Positions 1-7,804 of a stretch of 26,318 bases of DNA are shown piece after piece (the stretch's first letter is position 1; each line of letters starts with the position of its first letter). The stretch covers positions 1 through 26,318 of the forward strand of contig CAUGFC010000012.1 in the NCBI GenBank assembly GCA_959598545.1, in the 5' to 3' direction. The position numbers were made by a program, and so were the translations under genes. This stretch comes from an uncultured Olsenella sp. (GTDB lineage Bacteria; Actinomycetota; Coriobacteriia; Coriobacteriales; Atopobiaceae). The notes beneath the pieces were generated by a model that worked only from the letters and a program-made list of their open reading frames with translations, searched no databases and was not told the DNA's origin.

Positions 1-68
1 GCCGAGCGTTCTTCTCGGCAAGCTGTCTGAGCGGCGGGACATATGCGGCCGCTGCGGGGCCGGGCGGT
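1..68 (-). other. Stretch downstream of ispG, possible start of next gene
   Basis: This is the 68-base edge after the ispG stop. An ATG on the minus strand at 42-40 opens a frame of 14 codons (MSRRSDSLPRRTLG) that runs off the window, but no Shine-Dalgarno sequence precedes it. No clear terminator is visible. In Bacillus the gene after this block is proS, but these residues are too few to support that identity. Confidence 0.2.
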
Positions 69-1148
69 CTAGGCGAAGCGTCGCTCGATCTCGGCGAAGA
101 GCTCGTCTACGGCGTCGGCCTCGTCTACGGTGCGGATCTTCTCGCCCGAGGCGAAGAGGACTGCCTTGCCACGACCGCCCGCGAGTCCGATGTCGGCGCC
201 CTTGGCCTCGCCGGGGCCGTTCACCACGCAGCCCATGACGGCGACGGTGATCGGCGCGCGGACGCCGGAGAGTCGACGCTCGACCTCGTTTGCGACGCCC
301 ATGAGGTCCCACTGGCAGCGACCGCAGGTGGGGCAGCTCACAAGCTCGGGGCGGAGGCGCCTGAGGCCGACGGCGGAAAGCAGGTCCCAGGCGACGTTGA
401 CCTCCTCGACGGGGTCGGCCGTGAGGGAGAGTCGGATGGTGTCTCCGATGCCCTCCATGAGCAGGGCGCCGACGGCGGCGGCGTTCTTGACGGTTCCCTG
501 ACGCAGGGTGCCCGCCTCGGTCACGCCGATGTGAAGCGGGACGTCGGGCAGCTCGCGCGAGAGGGCCCGGTTCACCTCCACGGTCGTCGGCACGCCATGG
601 GCCTTCGCCGAGAGGACGATGTCGGCGAAGCCGCGCTCGCGGAAGTGCTCGACGAACGAGGTGGCGGACCCGACGAGCTTCTCGACGTGGGAGAGGTCCT
701 CGCGCTCGGCGAAGGAGGGGTCGAGCGAGCCGGCGTTCACGCCGATGCGGATGGGGATGCCCGCCTCCCCCGCCGCGTCGATGACGGCGTCGACGCGCCC
801 CCAGCTGCCGATGTTGCCGGGGTTGACGCGCAGCGCGGACGCACCGCGGCGGCAGGCCTCGATCGCGAGGTTGTGGTCGAAGTGGATGTCGGCGACGACG
901 GGCAGCGGGGACCGAGCGCAGACCTCGGTGAAGCCGTCGAGCGCGGCGGCGCTCGGGATGGCCACGCGGATGATCTCGCAGCCTGCGTCGGCGAGGCGCC
1001 CGATCTGGGCGAGCGTGGCCTCGGCGTCGGCAGTGTCGGTCGTGCACATGGACTGAACGGAGACGGGCGCGCCGCCGCCCACGGTCACGCCGCCGACGCT
1101 GACGGGACGCGTCTGGTTGCGGGTGACAGGCTTCTTCTCGGCACTCAT
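69..1148 (-). CDS. ispG: 4-hydroxy-3-methylbut-2-enyl diphosphate synthase (flavodoxin), IspG/GcpE
   Basis: This enzyme reductively converts 2-C-methylerythritol 2,4-cyclodiphosphate to HMBPP, the penultimate step of the MEP isoprenoid pathway, using a [4Fe-4S] cluster. The 359-residue length is normal for the short bacterial form. The N-terminal TIM-barrel start (VSVGGVTVGGGAPVSVQSM) and the C-terminal cluster motifs are clear: SCPTCGR gives Cys272 and Cys275, and MGCVVNGPGEAKGAD gives Cys307 and Glu314. An additional Cys278 follows directly after the first motif. The ATG start at 1148 has an AGGAGG site 4 to 5 bases upstream. The gene begins 8 bases after the rseP stop and closes the visible pyrH-to-ispG operon, where it complements dxr of the same pathway. 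Confidence 0.97.
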   Translation of the reverse strand: MSAEKKPVTRNQTRPVSVGGVTVGGGAPVSVQSMCTTDTADAEATLAQIGRLADAGCEIIRVAIPSAAALDGFTEVCARSPLPVVADIHFDHNLAIEACRRGASALRVNPGNIGSWGRVDAVIDAAGEAGIPIRIGVNAGSLDPSFAEREDLSHVEKLVGSATSFVEHFRERGFADIVLSAKAHGVPTTVEVNRALSRELPDVPLHIGVTEAGTLRQGTVKNAAAVGALLMEGIGDTIRLSLTADPVEEVNVAWDLLSAVGLRRLRPELVSCPTCGRCQWDLMGVANEVERRLSGVRAPITVAVMGCVVNGPGEAKGADIGLAGGRGKAVLFASGEKIRTVDEADAVDELFAEIERRFA

Positions 1149-1156
1149 GAGTCCTC

Positions 1157-2542
1157 CTATCCGACGAACAGCCGGAGAACGTCGTTTCTCAGGACGAACA
1201 GGAACACGAAGATCACGAAGGCAAGGCCGACGAGGTTCAGCGCCGCCACCACGCGCTGGGGAAGCGGCCTGCGGATGACGAGCTGAATCGTCTCAATCAA
1301 GATCTTGCCCCCGTCGAAGGGCGGGATGGGCAGGAGGTTCATGAAGCCGAGCGAGACCGAGATGGCGGCAACGACGACGGCGAGGTCGAAGGCGCCGGAC
1401 GAGGCGGCCTCGCCCGTCATGACGGCTATCCCCACCACGGAGGATGACTGGTCGAGCACCTCCATGGTGTGGTTGGGGTTGATGAGCTGGGCGACGTAGC
1501 CTGCCACCATGCCGACGTAGTCGAGCGTCGTCGTGACCGCCTCCCCGAGCGTGGGGTGATAGGTCCCGACGGTCGCGATCACGCCGACGGCCTCGGCTGA
1601 GCCGTCGTCCGGAAGCTCGACGTCGACCGTGCGCGAGGCGCCGTCGCGCTCGTAGGTGAGGGTGAAGTCCTCCCCGGCCTCGATCAGCGGCCCGAGCGCG
1701 GCGACGATGTCCTCCCAGGTGTCGGTCGTCACGCCGTCGACGGCGGTGACGGCGTCGCCCGCCGCGAGCCCCGCCGCGGCGGCGGGCGACCCCTCCTCGA
1801 CACCGCCGAGGACGTTGGTGTTCGAGACGTAGTCGACCCCCCTCGCCATGAGCGCGCAGGTGATGATCGTGAAGGCCAGGAGTATGTTCACCAGGGGGCC
1901 GGCCGCGAGCATGGCGACGCGCTTGAGGTAGCCGACGCCCTGATAGGTGTGCGACCGCTCGCGCGCGAGGAACTCCTCGGGCGCGAGGCCGGTCTCGCGG
2001 GGCTCACCGGCCGCCGACGACCCCGGCGCGGCGAGGTCGTGCCCGACGTCATACTCCGTAAGGAGGCTCGCGTCGCGAGCGACGCTCTCGTAGGAGGAGG
2101 GATATGTCTTCTGGTCCGGCCTCTCGCCCTTCTCGGGGTTGTGGCAGGGCCTGACGCTCGCGCAGTCGGAGAGGGTCTCGAGAAGGTCGTACGCGCGGTC
2201 GACGTCGCAGCCGAGCTCGTCGGCGACCTCCTGGGCGGACATGCGACCCCGTCGCGTGACGAGGTCGAGTGCGGGCGCCAGGAGCTCGTCGGGCGTCCCC
2301 TCCATTCCGCAGATGCGGGTGTAGCCGCCGAGAAGGACGGGCGTCACGCCGAACTCGGTGCCGACCTTGCGACTCTTGAAGGAGAGCTTGAGTCGGCTCG
2401 GGAAGCCGAGGAAGAGCTCGGTGGCCCTCACGCGAAAGGCGCGCGCGGCCAGGTAGTGGCCCCCCTCGTGGACGAAGACGAGCAGGGAGAGGACGAGAAC
2501 GCCCCAGAACACGGCCCATACGACGCCGAGGACACCACTCAC
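1157..2542 (-). CDS. rseP: Site-2 intramembrane metalloprotease RseP/RasP with an inserted cytoplasmic domain
   Basis: This is a polytopic zinc protease that cleaves membrane-anchored regulators or signal-peptide remnants within the bilayer. The zinc motif HEGGH is at residues 25-29 in TM1, and the second catalytic motif NLLPIPPFDGGK (Asp410) is in a C-terminal TM segment. One PDZ domain lies at about residues 240-315, after TM2 (about 210-232). TM1 and TM2 are normally joined by a short cytoplasmic loop. Here about 115 residues (84-200) intervene, including a helix-turn-helix-like stretch (about 85-125) with Cys112, Cys127 and Cys133, followed by a polar linker. The GTG start at 2542 overlaps the dxr stop (GTGA) and has GGAGG 7 bases upstream, so it is translationally coupled. 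At 461 residues it is longer than the roughly 420 of Bacillus RasP. Confidence 0.95.
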   Translation of the reverse strand: MSGVLGVVWAVFWGVLVLSLLVFVHEGGHYLAARAFRVRATELFLGFPSRLKLSFKSRKVGTEFGVTPVLLGGYTRICGMEGTPDELLAPALDLVTRRGRMSAQEVADELGCDVDRAYDLLETLSDCASVRPCHNPEKGERPDQKTYPSSYESVARDASLLTEYDVGHDLAAPGSSAAGEPRETGLAPEEFLARERSHTYQGVGYLKRVAMLAAGPLVNILLAFTIITCALMARGVDYVSNTNVLGGVEEGSPAAAAGLAAGDAVTAVDGVTTDTWEDIVAALGPLIEAGEDFTLTYERDGASRTVDVELPDDGSAEAVGVIATVGTYHPTLGEAVTTTLDYVGMVAGYVAQLINPNHTMEVLDQSSSVVGIAVMTGEAASSGAFDLAVVVAAISVSLGFMNLLPIPPFDGGKILIETIQLVIRRPLPQRVVAALNLVGLAFVIFVFLFVLRNDVLRLFVG

Positions 2543-3726
2543 CGGGCAACCTCCGAGAGAACGGCCGACGCACGCTCCCTCGCGCGGGCGTCGACCTCGT
2601 CAAGCTGTCGGAGACTATCTACCCGCTCGACGCTCGTCTCGTCCATGACCCGCGACACGATGCGCTCTATGTCAAGGAAACCGCACAGACCCTGGCGGAA
2701 TCCCGCGTTGGCGACCTCGTTTGCGGCGTTCATGGCGCACGGGAGCGTGCCCCCGGCGCGGCCGGCGGCATAGGCGAGCTCGAGGCAGCCGAACGTCGCC
2801 GTGTCCGGGGCCTCGAAGGTGAGGGGCTCGCACGCCCACCAGTCGACGCGGTCCGCGGTCGCCTGCCAGCGCCCGGGGCAGCTGAGCGCATACTGGATGG
2901 GGGCGCGCATGTCCGAAGCGCCGAGCTGCGCCTTCGTCGTCCCGTCGACGAACTCGACCATGGAATGCACCTTGCTCTGACGGTGGACGAGGACGCACAC
3001 GTCGTCCATGGGGACGTCGAACAGGTGGTGCGCCTCGATCGCCTCGAGCCCCTTGTTCATGAGCGTGGCACAGTCGATGGTGATCTTCGGGCCCATGGTC
3101 CAGGTGGGGTGCGCAAGCGCCTCCGCGGCGGTGACGCGCGAGAGCTCCTCGCGCGAGCGTCCCCAGAACGGGCCACCGGAGCACGTGAGCCAGAGCCGGG
3201 AAACGTCCTCGTGGCGCTCCCCCACCAGGCACTGGAAGATGGCGCTGTGCTCGGAGTCGACCGGGACGAGACGACCCGGCCTGACGAGCGGCATGAGCAG
3301 GTCGCCGCCGCACACGATCGACTCCTTGTTGGCGTACGCGAGGGTCTTGCCGGACCGGAGCGCCTCGTAGCCGGCGTGCATGCCGGCGAATCCGACGAGC
3401 GCGTTGACGACGACGTCGACCTCGGGGAGCGTGGCGAGCTCGACGACCGCGTCAGCCCCGACGCGCAGCTCGCAGCCCTCGGGGAGGTCGTCCAGACAGG
3501 CGTCGGCGGCATGGTCCTCGCAGGAGACGACGACGTGCGACACGGAGAACTCCCGCGCGGCCGCGACGAGCGCCTCGGTCGAGGAGAACACCGAGAGGGC
3601 GACGACCTCGACGCGGTCGCGATGACGTCGACAGACGTCGAGGGTCTGGGTGCCGATCGAACCCGAGCAGCCGAGAACGGCGACGCGCAGCGGGCGACGG
3701 CCTCCGTCAGAAGCGGAGCTCGTCAA
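2539..3726 (-). CDS. dxr: 1-deoxy-D-xylulose 5-phosphate reductoisomerase
   Basis: Dxr converts DXP to MEP with NADPH, the first committed step of the MEP pathway and the fosmidomycin target. Visible motifs are the NADPH-binding start VLGCSGSIGTQ (residues 17-27), YANKES, the metal-ligand region VDSEHSAIFQC, LTCSGGPF (about 180-187) and HPTWTMGPKI. The phosphate-binding segment reads DCATLMNKGLE, with Cys219 where the family has Ser. The reading frame is open further upstream, but the best start is TTG at 3726. It overlaps the cdsA stop as TTGA and has GGAGG 6 bases upstream, which gives a 395-residue protein of normal family length. Its own stop overlaps the rseP GTG, so it is coupled on both sides. 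Confidence 0.96.
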   Translation of the reverse strand: MTSSASDGGRRPLRVAVLGCSGSIGTQTLDVCRRHRDRVEVVALSVFSSTEALVAAAREFSVSHVVVSCEDHAADACLDDLPEGCELRVGADAVVELATLPEVDVVVNALVGFAGMHAGYEALRSGKTLAYANKESIVCGGDLLMPLVRPGRLVPVDSEHSAIFQCLVGERHEDVSRLWLTCSGGPFWGRSREELSRVTAAEALAHPTWTMGPKITIDCATLMNKGLEAIEAHHLFDVPMDDVCVLVHRQSKVHSMVEFVDGTTKAQLGASDMRAPIQYALSCPGRWQATADRVDWWACEPLTFEAPDTATFGCLELAYAAGRAGGTLPCAMNAANEVANAGFRQGLCGFLDIERIVSRVMDETSVERVDSLRQLDEVDARARERASAVLSEVAR

Positions 3727-4679
3727 AGGATGCCTCCAAAGAGCAGAAGGAACAGGGCCATGGTCCCGCCGAAGAGCATGGAGTCGGAGCGGTCGAGAAG
3801 CCCGCCGTGCCCCGGCAGGACGTTGCCGGAGTCCTTGACGCCGACCCCTCGCTTGAGGCGCGACTCGAAGAGGTCGCCGATGACCGCCGCGATGCCGACG
3901 AGCAGGCCCATGACGACCGCCCACCCCAGCGAGATGGGCGCGAGGTCGAGCGCGGAGATGAGGACCCATACGAGGACCGACCCCAGGAGGCCGCCGACGA
4001 ATCCCTCGACGCTCTTGCTGGGAGAGATGCGGGGCGCGAGCTTGTGCGAGCCGATCGCCGAGCCGACGAAGTAGGCGAACGCGTCGTTGGCCCAGATCGA
4101 GAACATGATTCCGAGCGTCAGCACCGCGCCCGTGAGACCGACGTCGTAGCGCCTGATGAGGATGATGCTCACGAAGGCGAACGAGGTGTATATGGGGCCG
4201 AGCGCGGTCACGGCGACGTCGGCGATGCTGGCTCGCGGCGTGAAGACGTACCAGCAGGCGCAGACCATGAGCAGCGCGAGCAAGAGCAGCGCACAGGCGA
4301 GCAGGCCGTGCAGGTACGCGGCGACCGGGAAGAGCAGCGCCGCGGCGAGCCCGAGCGTCTCGTTGGGCATGCGGCCGCCCATGCGGCAGATCCTGAAGAA
4401 CTCCGAGCAGCAGAGCCATGCCTCGGCGACGACGAGCACGGTGGTGGTGAGCGGCCCGGCGAAGATGCAGACAAGGGTGACGATGGCGTAGATCGCGCCC
4501 GAGGTAGTCCTTGTCAGAAGCTTCTCGGTCGCGCTGCGCGCCTTCTGACCGCGGAGGCCGCCGGCGGCGCGGGCCTCCTCCTTCGAGGCGCGGCGCCCCT
4601 CGAGAAGCTCGATCTGGCGGTCGAGCCCCTCGCCGCCCTTCTCGACGTCGCGTCCCTTCCTGTCGCGGCGAAGACTCAC
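3723..4679 (-). CDS. cdsA: Phosphatidate cytidylyltransferase (CDP-diacylglycerol synthase)
   Basis: CdsA makes CDP-diacylglycerol from phosphatidic acid and CTP, the branch-point lipid for phospholipid synthesis, in the cytoplasmic membrane. The 318-residue protein has a charged N-terminal region of about 50 residues followed by multiple hydrophobic helices. Near the C terminus is the family signature, readable as ESRLKRGVGVKDSGNVLPGHGG followed by LLDRSDSM. The GTG start at 4679 overlaps the uppS stop (GTGA) and has a G-rich site (GGGGGAG) about 10 bases upstream. The long polar N terminus is encoded after a plausible start, so it may be real rather than a start error. The order uppS-cdsA-dxr-rseP matches Bacillus. 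Confidence 0.93.
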   Translation of the reverse strand: MSLRRDRKGRDVEKGGEGLDRQIELLEGRRASKEEARAAGGLRGQKARSATEKLLTRTTSGAIYAIVTLVCIFAGPLTTTVLVVAEAWLCCSEFFRICRMGGRMPNETLGLAAALLFPVAAYLHGLLACALLLLALLMVCACWYVFTPRASIADVAVTALGPIYTSFAFVSIILIRRYDVGLTGAVLTLGIMFSIWANDAFAYFVGSAIGSHKLAPRISPSKSVEGFVGGLLGSVLVWVLISALDLAPISLGWAVVMGLLVGIAAVIGDLFESRLKRGVGVKDSGNVLPGHGGLLDRSDSMLFGGTMALFLLLFGGIL

Positions 4680-5461
4680 CTGTTCGTCACTCCCCCGAAC
4701 CGGCGAGAGCGGTGCTGGAAGGCTCGAACGGCGCGCAGGTACTCCCAGCGGTCGAAGTCGGGCCACAGCGTGTCGGTCACGTAGAACTCGGTGTAGGCGA
4801 GCTGCCACAGCAGGTAGTTCGAGAGGCGGAGCTCTCCCGAGGTGCGGATGAGCAGGTCGGGGTCAGGAAGTCCGGCCGTGTAGAGGTGGCGCGACACGTC
4901 GTCCTCGGTGATGTCGTCGGGGTCCAGGGCTCCGTCAGCCGCCTCGCGCGCGAGCGCGCGGGCCGCGCGCGCGATCTCGGCGCGCGAACCGTAGTTCACC
5001 GCGAGGGCGAACACCATGCCCGTGTGGTCCGCCGTCTCGTCCAGCCCGCGCTGGAACACCGTCCGAGTGCGCTCCGGGAGCGCCTCGAGGTCGCCGAGGA
5101 ACCGCAGACGGACGTTCTCCTGATGGAAGAGCGGGAGCTCGTTCACGAGCGTCGTCGCGAAGAGGTGCATGAGGAGCTCGACCTCGCGCTGCGGTCGGTT
5201 CCAGTTCTCGGTCGAGAAGGCATAGACGGAGAACACGTCGACGCCGAGGCGGACGCTGGTCGTCACCGCCTCGCGCAGCGCGTCGACGCCGGCGACGTGC
5301 CCCTGCGAGCGGTCGAGGCCGCGCCTCGTCGCCCACCTCCCGTTGCCGTCCATGATGATGGAGACGTGATGCGGGATGCGGTCGAGGTCGAGGTCGTCCA
5401 GGGACAGGCCCTCGGGTGCCTTGGCGTAGTACGCCCTGAGCTTTTCGTCGTCTCGAAGCAC
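4676..5461 (-). CDS. uppS: Undecaprenyl diphosphate synthase (cis-prenyltransferase)
   Basis: UppS condenses isopentenyl diphosphate units onto farnesyl diphosphate to make C55 undecaprenyl diphosphate, the precursor of the peptidoglycan and teichoic acid lipid carrier. The family signature SIIMDGNGRWATRRG is at about residues 34-48, with catalytic Asp38. The C-terminal signature follows as DLLIRTSGELRLSNYLLWQ and YTEFYVTDTLWPDF. The length of 261 residues is typical. The GTG start shares one base with the frr stop (TAGTG), and a GGAG lies 7 bases upstream inside frr. It supplies lipid carrier from the same isoprenoid pool fed by dxr and ispG in this operon. Confidence 0.96.
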   Translation of the reverse strand: MLRDDEKLRAYYAKAPEGLSLDDLDLDRIPHHVSIIMDGNGRWATRRGLDRSQGHVAGVDALREAVTTSVRLGVDVFSVYAFSTENWNRPQREVELLMHLFATTLVNELPLFHQENVRLRFLGDLEALPERTRTVFQRGLDETADHTGMVFALAVNYGSRAEIARAARALAREAADGALDPDDITEDDVSRHLYTAGLPDPDLLIRTSGELRLSNYLLWQLAYTEFYVTDTLWPDFDRWEYLRAVRAFQHRSRRFGGVTNR

Positions 5462-6006
5462 TAGATCTCCATGACCTCGGCGCTCTTGGTCTTGAGCAGA
5501 TCCTCAATCTTGGCGACGTAGGAGTCGGTGATCTTCTGGACGGCCTTCTTCTCGCGCGACTGCTCGTCGTCGGAGAGCTCCTCGTCTCGCTCGATCTTGC
5601 CGTTGACGTCACGACGGACGTTGCGGACGGCGACGCGCGCCTCCTCGGCGAGCTCCTTGCACTCCTTGACGAGCTCCTTGCGGCGCTCCTCGGTCGGCTT
5701 GGGGAACGGGAGTCGGATCGAGGTGCCGTCGTTGGACGGGGTGATGCCGAGGTCCGAGCTCTCGATGGCCTTCTCGATGGCGCGCAGGGCGCTCTTGTCC
5801 CAGGGCTCGACGACGAGCATGGAGGCCTCGGGGACCTTGATGCCCGCGAGCTGGGTGATCGGGGTCGGCTGACCGTAGTAGTCGACCATGATCGGGGCGA
5901 GGATCTGGGCGTTCGCACGACCGGTGCGGACGCGCGCGAAGTTGGCCTTGAGCGTGTCGAGGCACTTCCCCATGTTCTTCTCGGCGCGGTCGGTGTACTG
6001 GCTCAT
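5461..6006 (-). CDS. frr: Ribosome recycling factor
   Basis: RRF works with EF-G to split the post-termination ribosome. The 181-residue protein shows the family pattern: the N-terminal helix with NFARVRTGRANAQIL, the small beta domain with VDYYGQPTPITQLA and VEPWDKSAL, and NDGTSIRLPFPKPTEERR, then a charged C-terminal helix. The ATG start at 6006 is 2 bases after the pyrH stop, with GAGGAGG about 7 bases upstream. The arrangement pyrH-frr-uppS is one of the most conserved in bacteria. Confidence 0.97.
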   Translation of the reverse strand: MSQYTDRAEKNMGKCLDTLKANFARVRTGRANAQILAPIMVDYYGQPTPITQLAGIKVPEASMLVVEPWDKSALRAIEKAIESSDLGITPSNDGTSIRLPFPKPTEERRKELVKECKELAEEARVAVRNVRRDVNGKIERDEELSDDEQSREKKAVQKITDSYVAKIEDLLKTKSAEVMEI

Positions 6007-6008
6007 GT

Positions 6009-6731
6009 CTAGTCCTCCTCGACGACGGTCGTGCCAACGTTCTCGCCGCTGACGGCGCTCAGGAACACGCCGGGCTGCTTGATGTCAAAGACCATGATGG
6101 GCATGTGGTTGTCATGGCAGAGCGCCGTGGCGGTGGCGTCCATGACCTTGAGGTCGCGGTTGAGGACCTCGCGGTAGGTGACGGTGTCGTAGCGGCGCGC
6201 ATCGGGGTTGGAGCGCGGGTCGCAGTCGTAGATGCCGTCGACGTTGGTCGCCTTCATGAGCACCTCGGCGCCGATCTCGCAGGCGCGCAGCGCGGCGGCC
6301 GTGGCGGTGGTGAAGTAGGGGTTGCCGGTGCCGGCGGCGTAGATGGTGATGCGGCCCTTCTCGAGGTGGCGGATGGCGCGGCGACGGATGTAGGGCTCTG
6401 CGATCTGGCGCATCTCGATGGCGCTCATCACGCGGCAGTCCATGCCGTTGCGCTCGAAGCAGTCCTGGAGGGAGAGGGAGTTGATGACCGTCGCGAGCAT
6501 GCCCATGTTGTCGCCCTGGGCGCGGTCCATACCGGCCGCGGCGCCCTGGATGCCGCGGAAGATGTTGCCGCCGCCCACGACGATGGCGACCTGCACGCCG
6601 AGGTCGCAGACGGGCTTGATCTCCTCGGCGAGCCGCTGCGGGACCGCGGGGTCGATGCCGTAGGCCTGCTCCCCCATCAGAGCCTCGCCGGAGAGCTTAA
6701 GGAGCACGCGTCGATACTTGATGTCAGACAA
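6009..6731 (-). CDS. pyrH: UMP kinase
   Basis: PyrH is an amino-acid-kinase-fold hexameric enzyme that phosphorylates UMP to UDP for pyrimidine nucleotide supply. Visible motifs are VLLKLSGEALMG near the N terminus, IVVGGGNIFRG, the DNMGMLATVINSL segment, and KATNVDGIYDCDPR in the nucleotide-binding region. I place the start at TTG 6731, preceded by GTGAGG with a 5-base spacer. This gives MSDIKYRRVLLK and 240 residues, the usual length. An upstream in-frame GTG at 6770 would add 13 unconserved residues and has no comparable site. pyrH is the first gene of the seven-gene operon ending at ispG, about 43 bases after a predicted transcription start. Confidence 0.95.
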   Translation of the reverse strand: MSDIKYRRVLLKLSGEALMGEQAYGIDPAVPQRLAEEIKPVCDLGVQVAIVVGGGNIFRGIQGAAAGMDRAQGDNMGMLATVINSLSLQDCFERNGMDCRVMSAIEMRQIAEPYIRRRAIRHLEKGRITIYAAGTGNPYFTTATAAALRACEIGAEVLMKATNVDGIYDCDPRSNPDARRYDTVTYREVLNRDLKVMDATATALCHDNHMPIMVFDIKQPGVFLSAVSGENVGTTVVEED

Positions 6732-6780
6732 GCCGGCCTCACTTTCCTCATGCCCGCGCACGGGCGGCACTGTTCACGTG

Positions 6781-6789
6781 ATTCTAGCA
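6781..6789 (-). promoter_or_regulatory. Extended -10 promoter candidate for the pyrH operon
   Basis: On the minus strand the sequence TGC-TAGAAT matches an extended -10 element (TGn plus 5 of 6 TATAAT positions). No good -35 hexamer sits at the correct distance, which extended -10 promoters can tolerate. Transcription would start near 6774, leaving a short leader before the pyrH TTG. It falls between a terminator-like hairpin and pyrH, the expected place for an operon promoter. Confidence 0.5.
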
Positions 6790-6837
6790 GAGGGAGAGAC
6801 GTCAGCCGGACCGTTCCGTCGAGCGCCCCTCGTTATC

Positions 6838-6876
6838 ACACGAACGGGGCCGACGATCTCTCGCCGGCCCCGTGTG
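6838..6876 (-). terminator. Terminator-like hairpin after tsf
   Basis: Arms at 6845-6852 and 6865-6872 form a perfect 8-bp GC-rich stem (CGGGGCCG/CGGCCCCG). The stem extends inward by 3 bp after one mismatch to a 4-base loop, and outward with a bulge through CACACG/CGTGTG-like pairing. It lies 19 to 50 bases after the tsf stop. No U-run follows on the minus strand, so it is either a U-less terminator of the kind proposed in GC-rich actinobacteria or an RNA-stabilising hairpin. Confidence 0.5.
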
Positions 6877-6894
6877 CGGTGCTGATGCTCGATG

Positions 6895-7770
6895 CTACTC
6901 GGCGTCGCCGAAGGTGTAGCGAACGAAGCTCATGACCTCGATCGTGTCGTCGACGTCCTTGGAGACGTTCTTGGCGAGCTGGCCGATCGTGAGGGAGCCG
7001 TCCTTGACGAACTCCTGCTCGGTGAGGACGCTCTCCTTGAAGTACTTCTCGAGACGGCCCTGGGCCATCTTCTCCTGGATGGCCTCGGGCTTGCCGGACT
7101 CGGCGGCCTGGGCCTTGTAGATGGCGAGCTCGTGCTCGATCACGTCGGCGGGGACGTCGTCACGACGGGCGGAGACGGGGGCGGCAGCGGCGACCTGCAT
7201 CGCGACGTCGTGCGCGAAGGTCTTGAACTGCTCGTTCGCGGCGGTCTCGGACTTGGAGAACTTGAAGGTGACGATGTCGGCGAGCTTGCCACCCAGGTGG
7301 ACGTAGCTGCCGAGGGCGCCGTCCTCGACGGCGACGCGCTGGAAGCGAGCGACCTTCATGTTCTCGCCGATGACGTGGATCATCTCGGTGAGCTCGGCGT
7401 CGACGGTGGACTCGCCCATGGCGCACGCCTTGAGGGCGTCGACGTCGGCGGGGTCGTTCTCGGCGACGATCTTGGCGAGGTCGAGGGCGAAGCCGCAGAA
7501 CTTGGGGTTGGTGCCGACGAAGTCGGTCTCGCAGGTGAGCTCGAGAAGGGCGCCGAGCTTGCCGTCCTCGGAGACGTAGGCGGCAATGGTGCCCTCGTTG
7601 GTGTCGCGGCCGGCGCGCTTGACGGCCTTGGCGATGCCCATCGTGCGGAGGATGTCGACGGCCTTGTCGATGTCGCCGTCAGCCTCGACGAGAGCCTTCT
7701 TGCACTCCATCATCGGGGAGTCGGTCATCTCGCGGAGCTGCTTGACGAGGGCGGCGGTAACCTGAGCCAT
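6895..7770 (-). CDS. tsf: Elongation factor Ts
   Basis: EF-Ts is the guanine nucleotide exchange factor that regenerates EF-Tu-GTP. The N-terminal UBA-like domain is clear (TAALVKQLREMTDSPMMECK, then KALVEADGDIDKAVDILR), followed by the TDFV motif (CETDFVGTN) that contacts EF-Tu and the C-terminal dimerisation region. The length is 291 residues. The ATG at 7770 has GAGGAG about 7 bases upstream. It follows rpsB by 34 bases, the near-universal rpsB-tsf pair, and is probably transcribed from the promoter at 8728-8756. Confidence 0.97.
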   Translation of the reverse strand: MAQVTAALVKQLREMTDSPMMECKKALVEADGDIDKAVDILRTMGIAKAVKRAGRDTNEGTIAAYVSEDGKLGALLELTCETDFVGTNPKFCGFALDLAKIVAENDPADVDALKACAMGESTVDAELTEMIHVIGENMKVARFQRVAVEDGALGSYVHLGGKLADIVTFKFSKSETAANEQFKTFAHDVAMQVAAAAPVSARRDDVPADVIEHELAIYKAQAAESGKPEAIQEKMAQGRLEKYFKESVLTEQEFVKDGSLTIGQLAKNVSKDVDDTIEVMSFVRYTFGDAE

Positions 7771-7804
7771 GGATATCTCCTCTTCCTGGAAGCTAACGTG
7801 CGGT

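Noticed and set aside
3727..4419. Extension of the dxr frame upstream into cdsA
   Set aside because: It is out of frame with cdsA over 690 bases and Arg-rich; the TTG at 3726 with GGAGG gives the family length.
4680..4808. Extension of the cdsA frame into uppS
   Set aside because: It overlaps the conserved uppS C terminus; GTG 4679 with stop overlap fits better.
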